A stretch of DNA of 64,000 nucleotides, from the NCBI GenBank assembly GCA_016787755.1, contig JAEUUA010000023.1, positions 24,613-88,612 of the forward strand. The letters are read 5' to 3'. A program made the position numbers and the translations under genes. Origin of the DNA: Cyclobacteriaceae bacterium. GTDB lineage: Bacteria > Bacteroidota > Bacteroidia > Cytophagales > Cyclobacteriaceae. Below, one piece after another: positions 54,059-62,441 of the stretch (position 1 is its first letter; each line of letters opens with the position of its first letter). The notes below the pieces were generated by a model that saw nothing but the letters and a program-made list of their open reading frames with translations, made no database searches and was not told where the DNA came from.

Positions 54059-55006
54059 TTAATATTGTTTAACCAAGACGGAATCGATCGACAAAACCTC
54101 CATATAAGGGGCAAGTCCTTTCAGTTTTGGGCGTAAGTGATAGGTACCTTTTGGTTTGTTCTTCAAATCAACTACTGCCAGCATTAAAGGTTTCTCAGCT
54201 TTAAATTTTTCTTCCTGAAACTTAGGGATGCGCACATTCACTCTAACACTATCCGCAATACTTACTTTAGCCGAGGAGTGGAGTACCTCAACTGATGCGT
54301 AAAATTCAAAAAGTGACATCGGCCCTACTTCAAACATAACGGATGCTACCTTTGGTTTTTTTTCGATTGCATCCGCGTTAGGAATAGATATCTCTATCTC
54401 TTTGTGCAATCGCTCACTCAAAGTAGCATTTGGTAGCACCAAAATAATGGAATCCGAAAGCTGATGAAGGAGGGATTTGGCACCTTGTAACCGTACGGAG
54501 TCGGGCAGTATAACCACCGGACTTATTCTTCCATACCCTTCCGGAAAAGAAATGTGACTTAAATCGGCAACAAGTTTATACTTATGCGTATCCAGTTCTT
54601 CAATTTGCAAACGTAGTGTATCATTAATGATGTAATTTATTTGCAAGGCATTTCCCACTTGTTCACTAAATGAAGGCATGAGTGAACTGGCCACAATCTT
54701 TTTCACATCAGTTGGCCGTTGAAGCACTATCCTTAATTCCGGCAGTTTAAACCCAATGCTTTTCCTAAAAAGATCCCATCCATTGCCACTTACATTAAGG
54801 CTAACCTCGTTGGGCAAGGCGGTCAGAGGAATATACTTATCCTGAGCATAGTCAAACCGAAGCGGAAACCGAATATTGGCAGCATATTTTTTATTGAAAG
54901 AGTTGAAGATCCAAAATATGGCAGCTGCAATAAAACATAATGCCACTGCCTTCCAGTTTGTTCGGTTAAATTGAAATAGGTTAACAAAAACCCTTACAAA
55001 ATTCAT
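54059..55006 (-). CDS. YbbR-like domain protein
   Basis: A 315-residue protein with one N-terminal membrane helix (WKAVALCFIAAAIFWIFNSFN) and extracytoplasmic YbbR-like repeats (for example GYGRISPVVILPDSVRLQGAKSLLHQLSDSI). In Firmicutes a YbbR protein (CdaR) regulates the diadenylate cyclase CdaA; no cyclase gene is present here. The yajC / YbbR-like / coaE order is one I associate with Bacteroidota. Function here is unknown. Confidence 0.8.
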   Translation of the reverse strand: MNFVRVFVNLFQFNRTNWKAVALCFIAAAIFWIFNSFNKKYAANIRFPLRFDYAQDKYIPLTALPNEVSLNVSGNGWDLFRKSIGFKLPELRIVLQRPTDVKKIVASSLMPSFSEQVGNALQINYIINDTLRLQIEELDTHKYKLVADLSHISFPEGYGRISPVVILPDSVRLQGAKSLLHQLSDSIILVLPNATLSERLHKEIEISIPNADAIEKKPKVASVMFEVGPMSLFEFYASVEVLHSSAKVSIADSVRVNVRIPKFQEEKFKAEKPLMLAVVDLKNKPKGTYHLRPKLKGLAPYMEVLSIDSVLVKQY

Positions 55007-55046
55007 GGTGTGGGGTTTAACCTGAAATGAAATGCTCTATCAATAG

Positions 55047-55376
55047 TTAAGAAGCCGTAGTCTTTTTGCCCGCCACAGCCTTCGTAGAGTCTAATGAAAT
55101 AGAGGATTTTGAAAATTTTATTCTACCACCACGCTCCACTTCAATGATAAAGGTATCCTCTTCAATCTCTGCAATTCTACCATGCATTCCGCCAATAGTC
55201 ACTATGTAGTCACCTTTCTTAATTTCTTCCACAAACTTCTTTTGGTCTTTTGCCTTCTTCTGCTGTGGCCGAATCATGAAGAAATAAAAAACCGCAATGA
55301 TAGCTCCCATGAACAATAATTGCATAGGCATTCCACTGCCGGTTGATTGTGCTTGTAATAAAATTGAGTAGATCAT
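55047..55376 (-). CDS. yajC: preprotein translocase subunit YajC
   Basis: A 109-residue Sec accessory protein. One membrane helix (QLLFMGAIIAVFYFFMIRPQQKK) is followed by the conserved QKKFVEEIKKGDYIVTIGGMHGRIAEIEEDTFIIEV. It works with SecDF in protein export. It heads the yajC-YbbR-coaE operon, with a promoter 20 bases upstream. Confidence 0.95.
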   Translation of the reverse strand: MIYSILLQAQSTGSGMPMQLLFMGAIIAVFYFFMIRPQQKKAKDQKKFVEEIKKGDYIVTIGGMHGRIAEIEEDTFIIEVERGGRIKFSKSSISLDSTKAVAGKKTTAS

Positions 55377-55395
55377 ATATAGAAATTTTGGGCTG

Positions 55396-55427
55396 CAAAG
55401 TTATCCTAATAAAAGAAACATCCCAAA
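55396..55427 (-). promoter_or_regulatory. promoter of the yajC operon
   Basis: On the minus strand TTTG (55427-55424), 20 bases, TAACTTTG (55403-55396). The -33 element lies inside one arm of the terminator hairpin of the upstream gene. Confidence 0.65.
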
Positions 55428-55448
55428 CCGAGAACGATTTGGGATGTT
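55410..55448 (-). terminator. intrinsic terminator of the DUF1573 gene
   Basis: On the minus strand AACATCCCAAA pairs with TTTGGGATGTT (55417-55448) around a 10-base loop, followed by TCTTTTATT. It lies 25 bases after the DUF1573 stop. Confidence 0.85.
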
Positions 55449-55473
55449 TATGGTTGTTGTTATCGCTGATGGT

Positions 55474-56016
55474 TTATTGCACCGGGCCGTTCGCTCCATC
55501 AGGCTTGGGGGTTACCATTGCCTTAAAACGAAGGGTTGTTACTTTTGGCCATGTGTTGGCTGTTACTGTTATCGTTTTGTTATTAATACCCGGCTTGCCG
55601 CTGCTATCAAACTCAACATCAATAAAACCAGTGCCGCCAACTGGGATCGGCTCTTGTGAAAATGTAGGAACTGTACATCCGCATGATGGCTGGGCGCTCT
55701 GAATTATTAGCGGAGCTTCTCCCTTGTTGGTTAGCTTATACCGGTAATTTACTTTTTGTCCATCCTGAATGGTTCCAAAATCATGTTCCACTCTCTCAAA
55801 CTGGGCAACGGGTAGCGGACCTTCTGGTTTTACTTCGGGGGTTGAAGAAGCTGCATCCGGTGTAGCCATTGGTGTGGTTCCTGCTCCTTTATTTCCTTCT
55901 ACTTGTGCCAGTCTGCTTTCCAATTCTGCAATTCTCTTTTCAGAGGCACGATCGCTGCAACTCATCACCACCGCAACCAACACAAGAGCCGGTATCAATC
56001 TGAATGTAATTTTCAT
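55474..56016 (-). CDS. DUF1573 lipoprotein
   Basis: A 180-residue lipoprotein (signal LIPALVLVAVVMSC). A short coiled coil (SEKRIAELESRLAQVEGN) and a Pro/Ala/Thr-rich linker precede the DUF1573 domain, an Ig-like fold seen in EHDFGTIQDGQKVNYRYKLTNKGEAPLIIQSAQPSCGCTVP. The CGC motif is usual in the family. Function is unknown; such domains are frequent in Bacteroidota envelopes. A promoter and a terminator isolate it from its neighbours. Confidence 0.88.
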   Translation of the reverse strand: MKITFRLIPALVLVAVVMSCSDRASEKRIAELESRLAQVEGNKGAGTTPMATPDAASSTPEVKPEGPLPVAQFERVEHDFGTIQDGQKVNYRYKLTNKGEAPLIIQSAQPSCGCTVPTFSQEPIPVGGTGFIDVEFDSSGKPGINNKTITVTANTWPKVTTLRFKAMVTPKPDGANGPVQ

Positions 56017-56058
56017 AGTTTATAGGTTTTAAATTTTTAGTCTTCTTAAATGATCACT

Positions 56059-56066
56059 CAAAAGTA
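56059..56066 (-). promoter_or_regulatory. -7 element for the DUF1573 gene
   Basis: TACTTTTG on the minus strand is a full match to TAnnTTTG, 43 bases before the ATG. Confidence 0.45.
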
Positions 56067-56114
56067 GAGGTGACCCTCTTATTTTTCTATTTTGCTTACT
56101 GTATTAACAAAACA

Positions 56115-56423
56115 TTAACTGTTCTTCCCTCGAATTTGCTCCAATAAATCATCCACGTCATCTAACAAGCGCTGTGCTTTATCCTTGGCTTCAGAAACCA
56201 CCTTTTGCCCTTGCGACTTTGCCTCCGTGGTGAGTGGGGTTTCCTTGCCTGAAACAAGGTCGCTCAAAAATTCTTCCAACGTCTTCTTATACTTATCTAG
56301 TTGAAATGATAATTTCTCGCGGGTATTGGTGCCTTTATCGGGCGCATACAAAACCCCCAGAATGGCCCCTGCTGCTGCCCCAACCAGAAAAGTCATCAAT
56401 ACATTACTTCCTTTTTTACCCAT
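56115..56423 (-). CDS. YtxH-domain protein
   Basis: A 102-residue protein. The YtxH pattern is clear: VLMTFLVGAAAGAILGVLYAPDKGTNTREKL, a glycine-rich membrane helix followed by the conserved APxxGxxxR segment, then an amphipathic helical tail. Family members are linked to envelope or general stress, without a known mechanism. It lies downstream of nusB. Confidence 0.85.
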   Translation of the reverse strand: MGKKGSNVLMTFLVGAAAGAILGVLYAPDKGTNTREKLSFQLDKYKKTLEEFLSDLVSGKETPLTTEAKSQGQKVVSEAKDKAQRLLDDVDDLLEQIRGKNS

Positions 56424-56522
56424 AGCCTTTTAAATTAAATTTAGGGAGTGTAAAGGTACGATTTTACGCCCTTTTTTCAAGGATGAAATAATTCAACCAC
56501 TCAAAAAGTGCCAAATAGGAAC

Positions 56523-57650
56523 CTATTTATTATCGATGAGCCCTCGACCACTCTTTTTAATGGCGCCAGAATCTTTCATGGTCTTAGACATTACATCCAA
56601 AATTCCGTTCACAAACTGACGGCTTTTAGGTGTGCTATACTCTTTTGATAGTTCAATGTATTCATTGATCGTCACCTTTACAGGAATGTTTGGGAAATGA
56701 ATCATTTCCGAAAGTGCCATCTCTAAAATTGCCCGATCTGTTAATGGCAATCTTTCCACTTCCCAGTTTTTAGTATTCTTAGCGATCAATTGCTTGTATT
56801 CATCATCAAGCGTAATGGTGTTTTTAAATAGCTTATTGATAAACTCTTTATCATCCTCCCAATCCAACGACATTTTTTGAATCGCGACTTTATTACCATC
56901 AAAAGACTTCAAGGTCTTATCCACTAAACTTTTAATGATGTCTCGATCTTCTGCCCACCGAATATCCTGATCTTCAAAAAAGTCATTGATGGAGCCTGCC
57001 CCCAAAATCAGTTTACGAACCAAATGCTTTATCACCACTTTCTGACTTTCTTCTTTCGGGTTATGCTCTGCAATGAACTCCTGATAAAGCGTGTCTTCTT
57101 TTATAATATCTTTAAACCAACCTCTTACTAAATCTTTACGCTTTTGCCAACCTTCCCCCAATTTTAAAAGCTGAGCATTAAACTCTTCATTCGCCATGAT
57201 GGCTTTTAGTATTGGATGGTTTACAAAGTTTGAATGATTTACTTTTCTCTCAGCGGCAGCTAACGCTGTAAATTCTACCAGTAGTTGAAGTACGTTCAGG
57301 TATAAGCCTGTAAGCTTTTCTATTTCAAGGATAATATTCTTCGATAGGAATTCCTGGTCTTTCCTCACCCCATTATTGAACAAGTCGAGGGCGTCTACAA
57401 TCGCCTTTTCAATTTTAGGATCAAGACTTTCAGTTAGATCTTTTCCCTTGAATCTTTTCTCAAATAGCTGAAGAGCAATTTTCTTTTGGCTACGAAGCAG
57501 TTCTTTGTCTTGAACCAGCATGGAGTTGAGGTCGGGCTGAAAACGCTCTTCAATTAAGTCAAGGGCCAGTGAGTGATTCGCTTCTTTGCATTGATTAAAT
57601 GCAAAAAGGCTTTGCATGATTTTGATGCGGATGGTTCGTCTGTTGAGCAT
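56523..57650 (-). CDS. nusB: transcription antitermination factor NusB (long form)
   Basis: A 375-residue protein, more than twice the 140 residues of E. coli NusB. The N-terminal NusB helices (NRRTIRIKIMQSLFAFNQC) and the C-terminal ones (RLPLTDRAILEMALSEMIHFPNIPVKVTINEYIELSKEY, RQFVNGILD) are separated by about 200 extra helical residues. The enlarged form is usual in Bacteroidota. NusB with NusE binds boxA RNA in rRNA antitermination. Confidence 0.92.
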   Translation of the reverse strand: MLNRRTIRIKIMQSLFAFNQCKEANHSLALDLIEERFQPDLNSMLVQDKELLRSQKKIALQLFEKRFKGKDLTESLDPKIEKAIVDALDLFNNGVRKDQEFLSKNIILEIEKLTGLYLNVLQLLVEFTALAAAERKVNHSNFVNHPILKAIMANEEFNAQLLKLGEGWQKRKDLVRGWFKDIIKEDTLYQEFIAEHNPKEESQKVVIKHLVRKLILGAGSINDFFEDQDIRWAEDRDIIKSLVDKTLKSFDGNKVAIQKMSLDWEDDKEFINKLFKNTITLDDEYKQLIAKNTKNWEVERLPLTDRAILEMALSEMIHFPNIPVKVTINEYIELSKEYSTPKSRQFVNGILDVMSKTMKDSGAIKKSGRGLIDNK

Positions 57651-57725
57651 GTGGAAAGAACGTCTTTTGGAACTGTAAAATTACATAAGGTGGGGTAAAG
57701 ATAAAAGTGGCAGCCATGCCATCGC

Positions 57726-57756
57726 TTTGTGTGGTGGCGCGACTGTGTTACTTTTG
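57726..57756 (+). promoter_or_regulatory. promoter of the ABC exporter gene
   Basis: TTTG at 57726-57729, 19 bases, TACTTTTG at 57749-57756: a perfect match to the Bacteroidota promoter. The transcript would start near 57763, about 90 bases before the ABC start and directly before the ATG of a short reading frame. Confidence 0.75.
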
Positions 57757-57764
57757 CTGAACCA

Positions 57765-57878
57765 ATGAGAACTAAACAACGCTTCTTTCGTTTTATAAAG
57801 GCCAGCCCGATTTTATTCTATAAAATGCTGAACCGCCAAACTAACCCCTCCCATGAAGGAACTGAAGTACCTCAATAA
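57765..57878 (+). CDS. possible 37-residue leader or small protein
   Basis: ATG at 57765 opens a 37-codon frame (MRTKQRFFRFIKASPILFYK...) beginning only a few bases after the predicted transcript start, so it would be nearly leaderless. The peptide is strongly basic and partly amphipathic in its first 20 residues. The frame overlaps the ABC start (57853) by 26 bases in another frame, as leader peptides or coupled genes do. It could also be a chance frame. Confidence 0.35.
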   Translation: MRTKQRFFRFIKASPILFYKMLNRQTNPSHEGTEVPQ

Positions 57879-59640
57879 ATACCTATATAAATACAAATGG
57901 CACTTGATCTTAGGATTACTCTTTGTCATCATTTCAAACGTGTTCCAGATTATTCCGGCTCAAATGGTTCGTCATTCCATTGATCTGGTGGTGGATAATA
58001 TTCGCGTATATCGCTCTTTTTCTAATAGCACAGCCCAACAAAGCTTTTTTGAGATTTTCGCTAGAGGAATTCTTCTTTACGCAGTACTCATTTTAGTAAT
58101 GGCTCTTCTGCGGGGCGTCTTCTTATATTTCGTCCGGCAAACACTCATTGTAATGAGCCGCCTGATAGAGTACGATTTAAAAAACGAAGTATTCAATCAC
58201 TATCAAAGCCTGCCATTAAGTTTTTATCGCAGAAATAATACCGGTGATTTAATGAACCGCATTAGCGAAGATGTGGGGCGTGTGCGTATGTACCTTGGCC
58301 CATCGATTATGTATGGCATGCAACTGATTACACTTTTCATCATGTTGATACCGGTTATGTTTGCCATTAGTGCTAAACTTACCTGGTATGCGTTAGTGCC
58401 ACTACCTATTTTATCAATCAGTATATTCTATGTAAACAATATTATTGAGCATCGTTCTGAACAAATTCAAAAAAGTCAATCGCGGTTGAGCACGTTTGTT
58501 CAGGAGGCCTTTTCGGGAATACGGGTTATTAAATCTTTTATTAGAGAAAGAGAGTCTGTTATAAACTTTACCAAAGAAAGTGATGAATATAAAAGACAAT
58601 CGCTCAAGTTAACCCGCGTACAATCGCTTTTCTTCCCGCTGATTATGGGGTTAATTGGACTAAGTACTATTCTGACAGTATATGCAGGAAGCGTTGAAGT
58701 TATAAACGGATCTCTTACGTTCGGTAACATTGCTGAGTTTATCATCTACGTGAACTTACTTACGTGGCCCGTTGCTTCACTAGGTTGGACAACCAGTTTA
58801 GTGCAACGTGCATCTGCTTCGCAGAAACGAATCAATGAGTTTTTAAAAACCAAATCAGATATTGTATCGGACAAGAATCTCAGCATCGAAATAAAAGGGA
58901 AAGTAGAATTCCATGATGTTTCATTCACCTATCCTGACACTGGCATTAAGGCATTAAAAAACATTTCTTTCGTTATAAATGAAGGTGAGTCGCTAGCCAT
59001 TATCGGCACTACAGGTTCGGGCAAAAGTACAGTATCCAATTTAATTAGTCGCTTATATGATGTCACTGCTGGTGAAGTGCGTATTGATAATATTCCCATC
59101 AAGGATTTTAATTTGTTGAGTTTGAGAAGTCAAACAGGGGTTGTTCCGCAAGATGTATTTCTTTTTAGCGATACGATCTTTAATAATATTGCTTTTGGAC
59201 TATTGAAGCCTGCGGAAGCTAACGTGATTCAGGCGGCCAAAGATGCGGATGTATATTCAAACATTACTTCATTCCCGCAAGGATTTAATACGCGCGTGGG
59301 CGAACGTGGTATTACTTTATCAGGCGGACAGAAACAACGTGTGTCTATTGCCCGTGCAGTAGTACGCGAACCTAAAATTCTTATTCTGGATGATGCCCTC
59401 TCGGCAGTAGATACAAAAACCGAGAACACGATTCTCAACAGCATGAAAAAAATAATGCAGGGGCGAACCAGTATTATTATCTCGCACCGGGTTTCATCAG
59501 CTAAGCTTGCCAATAAAATTATCGTGCTAAACGAAGGAATTCTTGTGGAGGAAGGGACACACGAAAGTTTGCTGGCGCATAATGGAACCTACCGCGATTT
59601 GTATGAAAAGCAAATGCAGACGGAAGATGTAGTGGGTTGA
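57853..59640 (+). CDS. ABC exporter half-transporter, YheI/BmrC-like (degenerate site)
   Basis: A 595-residue protein: six membrane helices (about 15-310), then the ATPase. Walker A is IGTTGSGKSTVSN, signature LSGGQKQRVSIARA, Walker B ILILDDALSAVD with Asp in place of the catalytic Glu, and switch His in ISHRVSS. The LDDALSAVD form is typical of the degenerate half of heterodimeric exporters such as BmrC (YheI), LmrC or TM287. The likely partner is the convergent gene at 60421, which has the canonical Glu. Substrate: drugs or lipids, unknown. Confidence 0.9.
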   Translation: MKELKYLNKYLYKYKWHLILGLLFVIISNVFQIIPAQMVRHSIDLVVDNIRVYRSFSNSTAQQSFFEIFARGILLYAVLILVMALLRGVFLYFVRQTLIVMSRLIEYDLKNEVFNHYQSLPLSFYRRNNTGDLMNRISEDVGRVRMYLGPSIMYGMQLITLFIMLIPVMFAISAKLTWYALVPLPILSISIFYVNNIIEHRSEQIQKSQSRLSTFVQEAFSGIRVIKSFIRERESVINFTKESDEYKRQSLKLTRVQSLFFPLIMGLIGLSTILTVYAGSVEVINGSLTFGNIAEFIIYVNLLTWPVASLGWTTSLVQRASASQKRINEFLKTKSDIVSDKNLSIEIKGKVEFHDVSFTYPDTGIKALKNISFVINEGESLAIIGTTGSGKSTVSNLISRLYDVTAGEVRIDNIPIKDFNLLSLRSQTGVVPQDVFLFSDTIFNNIAFGLLKPAEANVIQAAKDADVYSNITSFPQGFNTRVGERGITLSGGQKQRVSIARAVVREPKILILDDALSAVDTKTENTILNSMKKIMQGRTSIIISHRVSSAKLANKIIVLNEGILVEEGTHESLLAHNGTYRDLYEKQMQTEDVVG

Positions 59641-59649
59641 TTTACCGAA

Positions 59650-60357
59650 TCAAAACACGTACCGCAAACCAACCCCACCTTGAAAGCGTTGGTAGCCTGG
59701 ATCGAGCAGAACATCGGTGAACCACTCAATTTCTATAAATGCTGAGATGGGAAGTGAAAAGTAAGAATACTCAAATCCCACTACTCCTACAGGTCCATAC
59801 GTAAACCGGTTTTCGGAAAACTTACCAAACTTGCTTTCAAAGAATCCGTCTTCATAGAGAAAGTCATAGGTAATTTTTGTATTTCTCCATTGCCAGCCCA
59901 ATCCTGCATAAAGTTGCAATCCTTTTGATATTTTTTCAGCATTCCATTGATACAGAAATTTGGCTTCTAAAAACCAGTCGGCAGTTACTTTGTGCGCAAG
60001 GTATTGTATAGTTTCATTTCCCTCTAAACTATCAGGTAAATATGTGGTAAAGGCATTTCGATAGTATTTATTGTAAAGTCCACTGGCCGCTTTACCCCCA
60101 TCGGCCGCAAAGGCCCAATTTTTATTGGGATAGAACTTATAACTCAATGCGAACGGGTCGCCTAACTTAAGACCAATAGCCTGATATGGGTACTGGCTGT
60201 TAATAAAAATAGGACAAATCACCCGAGCCTTACTACGCGATACATTTGTGCGGTTGTATGTACCTACTTTTTTGCTTTTTGAGTATTGCGAATAGCAAAC
60301 CGTAGCGCTTCCAAGAAGTGCTATAGCCAGAATCAAAATGGCTTTTTTAGGACGCAT
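59650..60357 (-). CDS. outer-membrane beta-barrel-like protein
   Basis: A 235-residue protein with a signal peptide (AILILAIALLGSATVCYSQ). The mature part alternates aromatic and polar residues in short strands (LQLYAGLGWQWRNTKITYDFLYEDG, RFTYGPVGVVGFEYSYFSLPISAFIEIEWF) and ends in GVGLRYVF, a terminal aromatic residue as barrel proteins have. About eight strands fit the length. It lies between the two convergent ABC half-transporter genes. Function unknown. Confidence 0.75.
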   Translation of the reverse strand: MRPKKAILILAIALLGSATVCYSQYSKSKKVGTYNRTNVSRSKARVICPIFINSQYPYQAIGLKLGDPFALSYKFYPNKNWAFAADGGKAASGLYNKYYRNAFTTYLPDSLEGNETIQYLAHKVTADWFLEAKFLYQWNAEKISKGLQLYAGLGWQWRNTKITYDFLYEDGFFESKFGKFSENRFTYGPVGVVGFEYSYFSLPISAFIEIEWFTDVLLDPGYQRFQGGVGLRYVF

Positions 60358-60420
60358 TAGAGCAAATATAACTCTTTTGTGGACACTTATTGACGAGTGG
60401 TAGTTTTAGGGAGTTGAATG

Positions 60421-62193
60421 TTAACCCACTTCTTTGTATTGCATTTTGTGCAGTTGAGCATAGAAACCTTCCTGTGTTAAAAGCGTTTCATGGGTTCCAA
60501 TTTCTTTAATCTCCCCCTTGTCGAGCACGATGATTTTATGCGCCTTTTGAATAGTGGAAAGGCGATGGGCAATTACAATAGATGTTCTGCTCGCCATCAT
60601 TTTTGAAATAGCTTCCTGAATCATTTCTTCCGTTTCACTATCCACTGAGGAAGTCGCTTCATCCAACACTAAAATTTTTGGATCATACACCATGGCGCGA
60701 ATGAATGAAAGCAATTGCCGCTGCCCAACCGATATGGTTGAGCCTCGTTCCATCACATTATAGTCAAGACCACCAGGAAGACGATCAATGAACTTGCGGG
60801 CACCAACCAGATCGGCCGCGTGAAGAATCATTGCATCCGAAACCTCAGGGTTCCCCAGGGTAATGTTGTTGCGAATGGTGTCGGAGAAGAGAAATACGTC
60901 CTGTAGCACAACCCCCATACTCTTTCGCAGCACATTTAAATCATACTCTTTGATATCAACTCCATCTACTTTTATGGTGCCCCGATTGATTTCGTAAAAA
61001 CGGTTGAGCAAATTGATGATGGAAGATTTGCCCGCACCGGTGGCGCCTACCAACGCAATGGTTTCACCGGCTTTAATTTCCAGGGTTATATCCTTCAACA
61101 CATATTCAGCATCGTTGTAAGCAAACCACACATGATCAAAGGAAACTTCGCCTTTTACTTCTTGTGGTTTATAGTCACCATTGTCAACCGTATCTGTTTG
61201 ATCATCCAACAAATTAATAATGCGCGATGAACTTACGATGCCCATTTGCAAGGTGTTGTACCGATCGGCAATCATACGGATGGGGCGAAAGAACATTTGA
61301 ATATACATAATGAAGGCCATGAGTGTGCCCACGGTAATACCCGTTTGTTCTTGATTGATTACACCTTTTGAACCGTACCAGACTAACAGACCAATTCCCA
61401 TGGCAGCAATGATTTCTGCAACCGGATAATAGACAGAATAATATAACACTGACCTTAAGTTTGCATCGCGATGCTCTCTATTGATTTCCTGGAATTTTTC
61501 GTACTCTCTTTTCTCACTTCCAAACATGTGCACGATGTTCATTCCCGTAAGGTGCTCTTGCACGAATGCATTTAAGTTAGAAACGGCATTGCGGACATCA
61601 TTAAAAGCAACTTTAATTTTCTCTTTAAACACATAGGTGGAAAGCAACATGAGTGGGATTGTTGACAAACTGACAAGTGCCAATCTCCAATCTGTTATGA
61701 ACATGAAAATCAAAATGAAAACGATTTGCAAAAGATCACCAGCCATAGCGGCCAACCCTTCGCTAAATACATCGGCCAGTGTTTCCACATCTGAAACGGT
61801 TCGAGTTACTAATCTGCCAATAGGTGTCTTATCAAAAAACTTTAAGCGCAGATTTACAATGTGTTCATAAAGCTGAATGCGAATGTCACGGATTACATAT
61901 TGACCTATACGGCCGGAGATATAGGTATGAACATATTGAACAACAGCTTGTACAAATAATAACACCAGAATAAAGATCATGACATACACCATGCCCCAAT
62001 AGTTACCGAAGGCAACATGCTTATCGAGGGTATATTGAATTAACAGCGGACGGAGTGGCGTAAGGAACCCTAATAACAGGGTGAGCAATATCAGGAAATA
62101 GAAGCGGCCCTGATAAGGTTTAATAAACTTCATAATGCGCCCCAGCACTTTCCAATCAATAATATTTCCGCTGCTTACTTTTTCCTTTTCCAT
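60421..62193 (-). CDS. ABC exporter half-transporter, YheH/BmrD-like (canonical site)
   Basis: A 590-residue protein with six membrane helices (about 20-320) and an ATPase. Walker A is VGATGAGKSSIIN, signature ISVGQRQLLSFIRA (SVGQ, not SGGQ), Walker B ILVLDEATSSVD with the catalytic Glu, and switch His in IAHRLSTI. SVGQRQLL is characteristic of the consensus half of heterodimeric exporters such as BmrD (YheH), LmrD and TM288. The matching degenerate half is the convergent gene at 57853. Confidence 0.92.
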   Translation of the reverse strand: MEKEKVSSGNIIDWKVLGRIMKFIKPYQGRFYFLILLTLLLGFLTPLRPLLIQYTLDKHVAFGNYWGMVYVMIFILVLLFVQAVVQYVHTYISGRIGQYVIRDIRIQLYEHIVNLRLKFFDKTPIGRLVTRTVSDVETLADVFSEGLAAMAGDLLQIVFILIFMFITDWRLALVSLSTIPLMLLSTYVFKEKIKVAFNDVRNAVSNLNAFVQEHLTGMNIVHMFGSEKREYEKFQEINREHRDANLRSVLYYSVYYPVAEIIAAMGIGLLVWYGSKGVINQEQTGITVGTLMAFIMYIQMFFRPIRMIADRYNTLQMGIVSSSRIINLLDDQTDTVDNGDYKPQEVKGEVSFDHVWFAYNDAEYVLKDITLEIKAGETIALVGATGAGKSSIINLLNRFYEINRGTIKVDGVDIKEYDLNVLRKSMGVVLQDVFLFSDTIRNNITLGNPEVSDAMILHAADLVGARKFIDRLPGGLDYNVMERGSTISVGQRQLLSFIRAMVYDPKILVLDEATSSVDSETEEMIQEAISKMMASRTSIVIAHRLSTIQKAHKIIVLDKGEIKEIGTHETLLTQEGFYAQLHKMQYKEVG

Positions 62194-62218
62194 AACCTTA
62201 CTTCACCTTATTACTAAA

Positions 62219-62441
62219 CCTCACCCTACCCTCTCCAAAGGAGAGGGTGACGTTCGATTAAAACTTCTCGCTTAATTTTTTAAGTTCATGTTCTACATTT
62301 AGCTAGCTCTTAGTAGCATCAGGAGTATATCCTTCTCCAATCAACCTAATCATTTCATATTTTGTTCGCATTATTTCGGTTCCATTTGAAAAGAACTTGA
62401 CTAAGTCACCCCTCTCCTCTGGAGAGGGTTCGGGGGTGAGG
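62219..62441. repeat. paired inverted palindromic repeats (REPIN-like)
   Basis: Two related units face each other: 62219-62251 (plus sense, core CCCTCTCC AAA GGAGAGGG) and 62405-62441 (minus sense, core CCCTCTCC TCT GGAGAGGG), both with CCTCACCC in front and GTGAC behind in their own sense. Each forms its own 8-base hairpin, and the two can pair with each other across about 150 bases. The right unit encodes the last 12 codons and stop of truA. Confidence 0.7.
62258..62371 (-). pseudogene. possible gene remnant inside the repeat pair
   Basis: On the minus strand a frame from ATG 62371 reads MRTKYEMIRLIGEGYTPDATKS, a TAG stop at 62303-62305, then LNVEHELKKLSEKF and TAA at 62258-62260. The residues look protein-like and the frame is open further upstream to about 62401. 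It could be the broken end of a former gene carried between the repeats, or chance. Confidence 0.3.

Noticed and set aside
56523..57650. NusB of more than double the usual length as a possible fusion
   Set aside because: Long NusB proteins with an internal helical insertion are usual in Bacteroidota; no second domain is recognisable.
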